From: Thermoplasmatota archaeon
Lineage (GTDB): Archaea > Thermoplasmatota > E2 > DHVEG-1
Reading direction: 5' to 3'
DNA: 37,139 nucleotides
Assembly: GCA_030619765.1 (NCBI GenBank)
Contig: JAUXAU010000026.1
Span: 1 to 37,139 of the forward strand
The notes below the pieces were generated by a model. That model was not told where the DNA came from. It ran no database searches and saw nothing but the letters and a program-made list of their open reading frames with translations. Each line of letters begins with the position of its first letter. The stretch's first letter is position 1. Below, piece after piece: positions 6,263-14,177 of the stretch. The translations under genes were made by a program, and so were the position numbers.

Positions 6263-9137
6263 TCATCATATCCTCTTTTGAAGATGAAGGAAAGGTAAAA
6301 AACACGGTTGTACCTTTTTCTTTCCCTAGGCTTTCAGCCCATATGCGTCCACCATGTTTTTTAACAATACTTTTACAAATAGAGAGACCAAGACCACTAG
6401 ACATATGATCATGTCGAGACCAATCAGCCTTGTAAAACTCCTCAAAAATATGATCTATCTCCTCTTTTGCTAGACCAATACCAGTATCTTTGACTGAAAC
6501 AGTAACCCAGTTCCCATCATCCTTAGCATTAATGGTAATAGTACCACCCCGTGGGCTATATTTAACAGCATTAGTAAAAAGATTGTCAAATAACTCTTCG
6601 AGCATGGATTTATCTGCGTTAACCATGATGCCTTCATCAACTCTGTTCATGATCTCTAAGCCATTTTCTTCAAATACAAGTTTATTCTTTTCAATGATGG
6701 TGTTGAGTTTATCCAAGAGAGTTGTAGTATCTAAAGAGAACGTTGTTTTGGGAGAATTAAGCTGTGCAAGCTTGATTGTTTTATTAACCAGCTTGTTCAA
6801 ATATTTAACATTTTGAAGAACTACCCCTATTTCTTCCTTCAAATACGGATCTTGTTCTTTTTCTTCAATCATAGGCAATAAAGCGGTAAGCGGTGTTAAC
6901 GGTGACCCCAAATCATGACTAAGCTGACCGATAAATTCATCTTTCTGTTCAAGCAGATTTTCAACTTCAATAGTTCGTTCCTTGACTTTTTCCTCAAGGA
7001 CTTTGTTAAATATTCTAAGTCTCTCATGTGCTTCTTTCAGTTTTTCCTCAGTCTTCTTCCGTTCAGTGATATCCCGAACTATAGCTAGAAGACCTACTGT
7101 TTTACCATTCTTTTTAATGATTTTCATACTTGTTTCTATAGGAACCATATGACCATCTTTATGCTTTACTTCCAACTCAATTAAATCAAGTGTTTTTCCA
7201 CGGATTACATCTTTAAAAAGCTTAAGCATCTTTGAAACATCTTTCACTCCAAAAAAGCCAACTTTAGTGAAATATTTCCCTATTATTTCTTCTGGTTTAC
7301 GACCAAAAATATCTTTACTTTTTTTATTTACTTCAAGTATCTTCCCATACTTATTCAAATAAATAATTTCATCATTGACATTTTCGAAAATCATCCTAAA
7401 TTTCTCTCTACTTTCCCGCAGCGCCTCTTCTGCTTGCTTCTGCTCGGTGATGTCTCTTATTAAACCAATATTACATTTTCTCCCATTAATCGTTGTTGCG
7501 GTGGTATTAAAATCTGCATACACTATCGTCCCATCTTTACGTAAACATGGAATATCCTTTGCTAATGTTTTTTTACCTTTTGCCTGAGCCTCAAACTCAG
7601 AGATTGCGTGCTCTAAACTTTCTTTTGGATGCAAGTCTTCTACTTTCAGTCTTAATAATTCCTTCTCACTATAACCAAATATTTTACATGCAGCAGGATT
7701 GACATATTTTTGTTTCTTTGTTTCAATATCTGCTATAAGTATCCCATCAGCACTTGCTTCAAATAAAGTCCTATACCTCTCTTCGGATTCTTTCAAAGCA
7801 TTCTCCGTCTCCTTTCGCTTGGAAATATCTCTGAATGACACCATATCTGCTGCTTTTCCATTGTATTCAATCTTTGTTGCGTTTACTTCGAAAGGCAATT
7901 TTTTACTATCTTTCGTTAGTATTTCAATTTCATACGGTGCAATTTCTCTTCCAATCATCCGTTTCGCCAAATTCTTTATCAGAATGGCTTTGCTTTTCTT
8001 TGTTACAATTTTTGTACTTAGAAAATTCTTTCCAAGTAGCTCCTCTCTTTTGAAACCTGTTGTCTCTTCCACTTTGTCGTTGATTTCTAGGAATTTCCCC
8101 TTTGAATTAACAATAGCCACAGGATCAGCCATAGAATTAAACAGCCGTTGAAAATGTCTCCTGGATTCTCTTAACTTCTTTTCAGCACGTTTGCGTTCGG
8201 TAATATCTCTAAATATTCCACGGGTTGCAATAAATTCCCCATCTTTAAACCAAGGGCTAACGTTTCCTTCTACATAGATTTCCTCCTTATTTTTAGAAAG
8301 AAACACGGTTTCAATGTTTTTCAATGATTCACCTTCGCAAACTTTCTTAAAAAGTTCCATGCAATGAGGTATCTGGTCTTTACGGAGAATGTCATTCAAT
8401 TTTAACTGTCCTATCTCATTTTTTGAGTAACCTAGCATCTCCAACCATTTCTTGTTTACGTAGACAAAGTTTCCGTTAAGATCAACACTTTGTATCAAGT
8501 CGTTGGCGTTTTCAAAGAGATCTCTGAATTTCTCTTCGCCTTCCTTTAGCTTCTCCTCTTCCAGTTTACGATCAGTAATGTCTCTTATGATTACTTGTAT
8601 ACCTAATATTTTTCTATTCTTCTTTAGTAAATTGGCACGTCCTTCTCCCCATCTAGTTGTCCCATCCTTACGGTGAAAAATAAATTCAATCGGTGGGGTT
8701 GCTTTTCCCCTTATAATAGTAGCAAATATTTTTAGAAATTTTGGTATGTCTTGTTTGCAAAAAACTCCTAGCTCAGAGAAGCGTTTCCCGACATATTCCT
8801 CCTCTGAATATCCTATCATTCTCAATGCAGCGGTGTTACAGGATACTATCACACCTTTCAAGTCTACAATTACTATTGCATCGGAAGTCATTTCAACCAG
8901 ATTTCTATACAATTCATCTGATTTCATTTCACAAAGGACGGTATCCTTAATTTTCTGGACTTTTAGACCATCTTCTTCAACAAAAGGATTTTCATTTTTC
9001 ACATCCTCTGGCAACTCCTCGAGCATCTCTAAACTCTCATAATCACTCTGTATCTTGCCTTGAAGTTTCCCAAGTTTTTCCTCTTTTCTTAACATTTTTA
9101 TTATTTCAGGTTCATCCTTCATCGGATTCCCATCCAA
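6249..9137 (-). CDS. Cytosolic five-PAS sensor histidine kinase
   Basis: 962 residues without signal peptide or membrane helix. PAS domains with PAC motifs (RDITxRK) span about 75-190, 201-314, 326-439, 451-565 and 576-692. A coiled coil (~692-735) leads to a HisKA domain with phospho-acceptor His741 in LSHDLGSPLTPL. The HATPase domain has the N box at 851-862 (DNLFTNAVKYSP), G1 DTGIGL at 884-889, the F box FEEFYK and G2 GLGL at 915-918. All catalytic elements are intact. The start is uncertain: Met6 has a better-placed GATGGGA upstream than Met1. No intact response regulator is present; a receiver remnant follows. It probably senses cytosolic ligands or redox state. Confidence 0.95.
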   Translation of the reverse strand: MDGNPMKDEPEIIKMLRKEEKLGKLQGKIQSDYESLEMLEELPEDVKNENPFVEEDGLKVQKIKDTVLCEMKSDELYRNLVEMTSDAIVIVDLKGVIVSCNTAALRMIGYSEEEYVGKRFSELGVFCKQDIPKFLKIFATIIRGKATPPIEFIFHRKDGTTRWGEGRANLLKKNRKILGIQVIIRDITDRKLEEEKLKEGEEKFRDLFENANDLIQSVDLNGNFVYVNKKWLEMLGYSKNEIGQLKLNDILRKDQIPHCMELFKKVCEGESLKNIETVFLSKNKEEIYVEGNVSPWFKDGEFIATRGIFRDITERKRAEKKLRESRRHFQRLFNSMADPVAIVNSKGKFLEINDKVEETTGFKREELLGKNFLSTKIVTKKSKAILIKNLAKRMIGREIAPYEIEILTKDSKKLPFEVNATKIEYNGKAADMVSFRDISKRKETENALKESEERYRTLFEASADGILIADIETKKQKYVNPAACKIFGYSEKELLRLKVEDLHPKESLEHAISEFEAQAKGKKTLAKDIPCLRKDGTIVYADFNTTATTINGRKCNIGLIRDITEQKQAEEALRESREKFRMIFENVNDEIIYLNKYGKILEVNKKSKDIFGRKPEEIIGKYFTKVGFFGVKDVSKMLKLFKDVIRGKTLDLIELEVKHKDGHMVPIETSMKIIKKNGKTVGLLAIVRDITERKKTEEKLKEAHERLRIFNKVLEEKVKERTIEVENLLEQKDEFIGQLSHDLGSPLTPLTALLPMIEEKEQDPYLKEEIGVVLQNVKYLNKLVNKTIKLAQLNSPKTTFSLDTTTLLDKLNTIIEKNKLVFEENGLEIMNRVDEGIMVNADKSMLEELFDNLFTNAVKYSPRGGTITINAKDDGNWVTVSVKDTGIGLAKEEIDHIFEEFYKADWSRHDHMSSGLGLSICKSIVKKHGGRIWAESLGKEKGTTVFFTFPSSSKEDMMNRQR

Positions 9138-9270
9138 AACAACACATCAAAAATTCTAACATGAATAATATCAATCTTTTCAGTAACAAAGTCTAGCGAA
9201 TTAATCATTATCTCATCCCATCCAGTGAAGTTATTAAAAGAAACCTTTTTCTTATATAAAACTTTATCTC

Positions 9271-9312
9271 GATTTTCAACGCTTTTTATCCCCTACCCAA
9301 ACCCAAGAGTAG
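9271..9312. repeat. Dispersed stem-loop repeat, degenerate copy
   Basis: ATTTTCAACGCTTTTTATCC has the left-half consensus of the repeats at 3206 and 9928; the right arm is degenerate. It lies immediately upstream of the third Lrp-like gene promoter. Confidence 0.35.
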
Positions 9313-9333
9313 TTTTTTAAATCAATAGTCGTT

Positions 9334-9345
9334 ATGTAATTACAT
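9334..9345. promoter_or_regulatory. Perfect palindrome at predicted start site of 9371 gene
   Basis: ATGTAATTACAT is a perfect 12-bp palindrome about 15-25 nt after the TATA-like TTTTTTAAAT (9313-9322). It therefore covers the expected transcription start and could act as a repressor site, plausibly for the Lrp-like product itself. Confidence 0.45.
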
Positions 9346-9370
9346 CGTAATTAACATACTGGTGAGGGAT

Positions 9371-9907
9371 ATGCCCAAAAGTAGTAAAAAACAAATCAAT
9401 GAAGATGAAAAGAAGCTCCTTAAAGTACTTCAGACGAATTCTGGAAATAACATTGAAAATATAGCAAAAAAATGTGGTTTTTCCAGACAGAAAGTATGGA
9501 GAATCAAAAAAAGACTGGAAAAAGACAAAACAATCTGGGGATATAATGCTGTGGTTGATGATGATAAACTGGATTTGAGAAAGTTTTTTTTACTTCTAAA
9601 AAGGAGCGGTACACCCTTTTCAAAAGGACATATAGATTCGATAATTAAAAGAGAGATAAAACAAGAAATTAAAAAGATGGGGATAATAATTGATGGGACC
9701 TCTTATGTTCATGGAGATTTTGACGGGGTTTACGAAATTAGAGCAAGCGATATTAAACAGGTGAAAAAATTTTGTGAGGCGTTACTAGATTCAGCTGAAG
9801 GTTATATAAGTGAAATAAAAACATTGGAAGTGTTATTTCCGATTGAAAAAGGCGGTTTTGTCAACCCGAATATAGAAGAATTAAAGGATGTATTCTTAAC
9901 AGATTAA
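9371..9907 (+). CDS. Lrp/AsnC-like transcriptional regulator, paralogue C
   Basis: 178 residues from the ATG at 9371 beginning MPKSSK, preceded by GGTGAGG; a GTG three codons earlier is in frame but unlikely because it lies inside the Shine-Dalgarno site. The winged helix-turn-helix (residues ~8-60, CGFSRQKVWRIKKRLEK) is almost the same as in the paralogues at 4061 and 4848. The RAM-like domain (YVHGDFDGVYEIRASDIKQV) is closest to paralogue B. It is transcribed away from the histidine kinase, with divergent starts 233 nt apart, and precedes the C25 peptidase genes. A role in controlling neighbouring exported-protein genes is possible but not shown. Confidence 0.88.
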   Translation: MPKSSKKQINEDEKKLLKVLQTNSGNNIENIAKKCGFSRQKVWRIKKRLEKDKTIWGYNAVVDDDKLDLRKFFLLLKRSGTPFSKGHIDSIIKREIKQEIKKMGIIIDGTSYVHGDFDGVYEIRASDIKQVKKFCEALLDSAEGYISEIKTLEVLFPIEKGGFVNPNIEELKDVFLTD

Positions 9908-9927
9908 GAGTGATGCTAAAAAACCCA

Positions 9928-9977
9928 TTTTCAATCCCTTTTATCTTCCACAAAACCTAAACCATGCAAGGGATTGT
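9928..9977. repeat. Dispersed stem-loop repeat, best copy
   Basis: CAATCCCTT (9932-9940) and AAGGGATTG (9968-9976) form a perfect 9-bp inverted repeat around a 27-nt loop containing TTATCTTCCACAAAACC. It defines the consensus of the repeat family. Confidence 0.65.
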
Positions 9978-10026
9978 ACAAGCAAAATCAGTTCACCAAC
10001 ACTGATTTTTGTGATATTTGTTCCTG

Positions 10027-10053
10027 TTTTTATTTTATACCAAACATTTAAAT
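10027..10053 (+). promoter_or_regulatory. Class I promoter of 10097 gene
   Basis: TTTATTTTATACCAAACA followed by TTTAAAT (10047-10053), then AAGGAGGT at 10079. The same string recurs before the genes at 12110, 18220 and 30953, and with small changes before 20273 and 32563. Confidence 0.7.
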
Positions 10054-10096
10054 CTGGTTACTAGATATTAAGTAATATAAGGAGGTAAAAATAAAC

Positions 10097-11992
10097 ATGA
10101 AAAAGACATTACCATTATTAGTAGTAGGAATTTTAGTCCTTGGTGGACTTGGAGCAGTTGCTGGAACTGAAGGTGAGAAAGAAATATTTGAATCTAAAAT
10201 AATCTATTTCTCGCAGCCGGTAATACATGAGAAAGAAGATTACACTACCATAGGTTTAGCAGAAGCAACTTCTAATTCTTGGGAAAAAGATAAACCAACA
10301 TTGCCAGTAGTTACGAAGGTGTATACATTTCCATTTGGTACACGCGTGGATAATGTTGATGTTTCATTTTCTGACATTATAGAACAGGAGATATCAAAGC
10401 CTATTATGCCTTCACCAGAACTACAAATATTATCCACTGTATATGTCTCAAATAACATTGTAGAACCAGAGACATTGGTGACATATTCGGATATTGATGT
10501 GTATCCAGAACTTCGGTGGGGATATAGAACTGGAGCAGGATTAAAGGGTGAAGAACACGTCATTTATCTCACTGTGCATCTTTACCCAGTTCAGTATAAT
10601 CCAAAAGAAAATATCATTTACTATTCTGAGAGTGCAACAATTGATGTTATATACACTCCACCTGAAAACCCAGTTAATTTCCCAGATGAGTATGATCTCT
10701 TAATACTTGCACCTGCAGAGTTTGAGTCTGCACTACAACCTCTTGTCGATCATAAAAACAGCTTAGATCCACCAGTAAATACAAAGCTGGTAACTCTTGA
10801 CGACATCCCATCTGTTGGTGTTGATGAACAAGAAGATATCAAATACTACATAAAAGACGCAAAAGAGAGTTGGGGCATTACTTATGTTCTTCTTGTTGGG
10901 GCTGGTGTTAAAGATGAAGAAATATTCCCTGTAAGAAACGCTTGGATCCCTAGTGCGCCTCACGAAGAATACTTCCCAAGTGATCTTTACTTTGCTGATA
11001 TATATAATAGTACTGGTGGTTTTTCAAATTGGGATTATGACGGTGATGGAAAATATGCTGAGCATCCAGATGACCTACCAAATGTAGATGTCCATCCGGA
11101 TGTCTATCTTGGAAAACTTCCTTGTAACGACGTTAACGAGGTCAATACAGTAGTGAATAAAATAATCAATTACAAGGAACACAACAAGATGACAAATAAA
11201 ATCTTACAAATTGGAGGCGACTCACTTCCAGGTACCGATGTATATACGGGTGAATACGCAAACGAGAAAGTCTTGGAAAAACTACCGGGTTATACGCCCA
11301 CACGTTTGTGGGGATCTAATGGACAAATGACAAAAGGCAATATAGGAAAAGGGTTCAGAAGTTGCGTAGATTTTGTTGATTTTTCTGGACACGGCAGCTG
11401 GGCTAGTTGGGCTACACATCCACCGGATGACGAGAGTACATGGATTCCACCTAAAACAATCATTTCGCCAGTTGAGGGGTTCTTCAATTTTGACGTTGAT
11501 ATATACCGGCTTACCAATGCCAAAAAACTTCCTGTTGTCGTCTTTACCGCCTGTTCCAATAATAAATATACCGAGTCATCAAAATGCATTGGTTGGAAAA
11601 TGCTAAGTAAAAATGGAGGCAGTATTGCAACATTTGCTGAGGCAGGCATAGGCCATGGTCCCGGGGGAACTGCTTTTGTAGAGCGATGCATTGGTTGGAT
11701 GGAAGTAAAAGTCTTCGAAGAGCTATACAACACCAAGGTACTTGGACAGGTTTGGGCTAACTGTGTCTCAGATTATTACAACACTTTCGAACTCGAATTA
11801 GATTTAGAAGACTATAAAACAATGTTAGAGTTTTCAATGCTTGGAGACCCAACACTAGTTATTGAAGACGGTGATGATCCTGAGAGCATTCCAGTAAACA
11901 TTCCGTCATTTCATCTTCGATTCATGGAACGAATTATAGAGCGTTTTCCACTGTTGGAGCGGCTATTTACGTTACTTTTACAGCCCAGATAA
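10097..11992 (+). CDS. Exported C25 (gingipain-like) cysteine peptidase
   Basis: 631 residues: signal peptide (MKKTLPLLVVGILVLGGLGA), an N-terminal prodomain-like region to ~200, then the C25 core beginning YDLLILAPAEFESALQPL. The catalytic dyad is visible as His432 in DFSGHGSW and Cys486 in FTACSNN, with a following GSIATFAEAGIGHG segment as in gingipains. The C-terminus (~600-631) is a short amphipathic tail, RFMERIIERFPLLERLF, similar to the end of the 28788 protein. It has no PKD or PGGGI tail. The gene has its own class I promoter and AAGGAGGT site. Extracellular cleavage of proteins is the expected role; P1 specificity cannot be judged here. Confidence 0.93.
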   Translation: MKKTLPLLVVGILVLGGLGAVAGTEGEKEIFESKIIYFSQPVIHEKEDYTTIGLAEATSNSWEKDKPTLPVVTKVYTFPFGTRVDNVDVSFSDIIEQEISKPIMPSPELQILSTVYVSNNIVEPETLVTYSDIDVYPELRWGYRTGAGLKGEEHVIYLTVHLYPVQYNPKENIIYYSESATIDVIYTPPENPVNFPDEYDLLILAPAEFESALQPLVDHKNSLDPPVNTKLVTLDDIPSVGVDEQEDIKYYIKDAKESWGITYVLLVGAGVKDEEIFPVRNAWIPSAPHEEYFPSDLYFADIYNSTGGFSNWDYDGDGKYAEHPDDLPNVDVHPDVYLGKLPCNDVNEVNTVVNKIINYKEHNKMTNKILQIGGDSLPGTDVYTGEYANEKVLEKLPGYTPTRLWGSNGQMTKGNIGKGFRSCVDFVDFSGHGSWASWATHPPDDESTWIPPKTIISPVEGFFNFDVDIYRLTNAKKLPVVVFTACSNNKYTESSKCIGWKMLSKNGGSIATFAEAGIGHGPGGTAFVERCIGWMEVKVFEELYNTKVLGQVWANCVSDYYNTFELELDLEDYKTMLEFSMLGDPTLVIEDGDDPESIPVNIPSFHLRFMERIIERFPLLERLFTLLLQPR

Positions 11993-12040
11993 ATAATATT
12001 TATTAAAAGTGACGTAATCTGATCTCTCTTATCTTTCTTC

Positions 12041-12066
12041 TTTTATTTTATACCAAACATTTAAAT
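12041..12066 (+). promoter_or_regulatory. Class I promoter of 12110 gene
   Basis: Same TTTATTTTATACCAAACA plus TTTAAAT arrangement as before 10097, and the same GATATTAAGTAATATAAGGA leader, giving two nearly identical 5' regions. Confidence 0.7.
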
Positions 12067-12109
12067 CTGTTTATCTGATATTAAGTAATATAAGGAGGTA
12101 AAAATAAAC

Positions 12110-14017
12110 ATGAAAAAGACATTACCATTATTAGTAGTAGGAATTTTAGTCCTTGGTGGACTTGGGGCTGTTGCTTTACCTGAAATAGAACAAGGAACAT
12201 TAGAAAAAATAGAATCAATTTCTTTTTCAGATCCTCAATTAAAGGATGTGGATAATTATGTTGAAGTAAAGCTTAATGAGGCAACCTCGTATCTAATGGA
12301 AACGGGGAATTATGTTTTACCAACTGTTACACGCGTTTTTGTTTTTCCGTTTGGAACAAAAATAAAAAATGTTGATGTCGGTTTTTCAGATATAAAAGAA
12401 AAAATATTGTCGAAAAATATTTGCCTAGCTACTGAACCGATTCCTGATATTTATAATAAAAAGATGCCCTCTAAATTTATAGAGGAAAATAAGGTTATAA
12501 TTTCTCATTCGGGGCTGTATCCTGAAAAACGGTATAGCTACAATATTGGTGCAGGTAGAGATGGCGATAAAATTGTTAACTATTTGTCGGTAAAATTATG
12601 TCCCATTCAGTACCGCTCTTCGGAAAATAAGTTATACTATGCCAATAATGCTGACATAAAAATTACCTATGAATTATCCAGCAATCCTTTGGTTTTTACT
12701 GGAGAGTACGAAATGGTTATTATAGCACCATCTAAATTTTCCCAGTCACTTCAGCCGCTTATTGCTCATAAGAACGAGCACAATGTAACAACTAAGTTAG
12801 TCACTCTTGATGATATATACAGCAGTGTTTACTTTCCAGTAGAAGGAAGAGATTGTGCCGAAGAAGTGAAATATTTTATTAAATCAGCTCTTGATGAATG
12901 GGGAATCAAATACGTTCTTTTAGCTGGAGGAAGGAAAGGCGGAGTTTTACAGGAGAAATGGTGGGTTCCAGTTCGTTATTCACATTTAGTTAAAGGCGAC
13001 GAATCATCGTATTTATGTGATCTGTATTTTGCAGATATTTATGATGATGAAGGAAATTTTTCATCCTGGGATTCCAATGATAACGGTATCTTTGCCGAAT
13101 GGGATGGGGTAGCCAAAGACATACTTGATATGTACCCTGAGGTATATGTTGGTCGATTAGCGTGTAAAAATATTTTTGAGGTGAAAACCATGGTTAATAA
13201 AATAATCAAGTATGAAAACACAGCATATGGGGAAGAATGGTTCACCAAATTCGTCGGTGTAGCAGGTGATACTTATCCTGATGTTGGTGACCCATATTAC
13301 GAAGGGGAACTTGCAACAGAAGCAGCATTCAACTATTTAGATGGTTTTGAATCCTCATTCTTATGGACATCAACTGGAGCGTTTTCAGGTAAACAAGACG
13401 TCATTGATGAAGTGAACAAAGGTTGTGGGTTTTTACACTTTTCAGGTCATGGAAACCCCGCTCGTTGGAGTAATCATCCACCAAATAATGGAAGTGAATG
13501 GGTAGACGGCCCAAGTTGCTTTGATATGGGCAAACTGCGAAATGGAGAAAAACAACCTATTGTACTTGTAGGCGGTTGTCATAATGCACAGATCAATACA
13601 AGCCTTTTAAACATTATAAAAGGGATTTTGGAAGACGGTTTAAAAGGATATTTCAACATTGATCGGGAATGGGGACCCCTAGGAGAGTTTTGGCATGAGG
13701 AGTGGGTTCCAAGATGTTGGGCCTGGTCAATGGCAAGTAGAATTATAGGTGGTTGTATTGCAATAATGGCAAATACTGGTCTTGGCTATGGAATAGCTGG
13801 TGAAAACTGGAATATGGGACGGGGACGATTTTTAGAAATTCAGTTCTTCAGAAGTTACAGTGAAGGAAAGGATATGCTGGGAGAGACACATTCAACCGAA
13901 TTAATCTATTATTTAAACGAATTTCCTCCAATGGAAGATTTAACAGATTGCAAAATTGTACAGCAATGGATTCTGCTTGGTGATCCAAGTTTAAAAATCG
14001 GCGGATATCCCAGTTAA
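12110..14017 (+). CDS. Exported C25 (gingipain-like) cysteine peptidase, paralogue
   Basis: 635 residues with the same signal peptide as its upstream neighbour. Prodomain to ~200, then the C25 core (EMVIIAPSKFSQSLQPLIA). The catalytic pair is His447 in LHFSGHGN and Cys490 in LVGGCHN. Compared with the 10097 protein it has an insertion after the Cys region and ends at the catalytic domain (LGDPSLKIGGYPS) without the amphipathic tail. Promoter, leader, Shine-Dalgarno site and signal-peptide DNA are virtually identical to those of 10097, whereas the mature proteins are clearly diverged. Likely an extracellular endopeptidase with a different substrate preference. Confidence 0.93.
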   Translation: MKKTLPLLVVGILVLGGLGAVALPEIEQGTLEKIESISFSDPQLKDVDNYVEVKLNEATSYLMETGNYVLPTVTRVFVFPFGTKIKNVDVGFSDIKEKILSKNICLATEPIPDIYNKKMPSKFIEENKVIISHSGLYPEKRYSYNIGAGRDGDKIVNYLSVKLCPIQYRSSENKLYYANNADIKITYELSSNPLVFTGEYEMVIIAPSKFSQSLQPLIAHKNEHNVTTKLVTLDDIYSSVYFPVEGRDCAEEVKYFIKSALDEWGIKYVLLAGGRKGGVLQEKWWVPVRYSHLVKGDESSYLCDLYFADIYDDEGNFSSWDSNDNGIFAEWDGVAKDILDMYPEVYVGRLACKNIFEVKTMVNKIIKYENTAYGEEWFTKFVGVAGDTYPDVGDPYYEGELATEAAFNYLDGFESSFLWTSTGAFSGKQDVIDEVNKGCGFLHFSGHGNPARWSNHPPNNGSEWVDGPSCFDMGKLRNGEKQPIVLVGGCHNAQINTSLLNIIKGILEDGLKGYFNIDREWGPLGEFWHEEWVPRCWAWSMASRIIGGCIAIMANTGLGYGIAGENWNMGRGRFLEIQFFRSYSEGKDMLGETHSTELIYYLNEFPPMEDLTDCKIVQQWILLGDPSLKIGGYPS

Positions 14018-14177
14018 TTTGACGTTAAAAACACCTCTCCCTTTAATTCCACATTATAAGTGTGGAGAATTGTATTTATCCCAGATGTTACAATAAATAT
14101 ATTTGGGAAAAATATTTAAGTCTAGGTAATATATATATTCTCTATTAAATTATATATTTTAAAAAGGGGGAAAAACC

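Noticed and set aside
7699-8151. 150-codon plus-strand frame inside the histidine kinase
   Set aside because: Antisense shadow of PAS domains; no Shine-Dalgarno site and a composition (Ser/Phe/Leu rich) typical of reverse reading.
6249-9137. Membrane-bound sensor kinase
   Set aside because: No hydrophobic segment long enough for a membrane helix is present in any part of the 962 residues.
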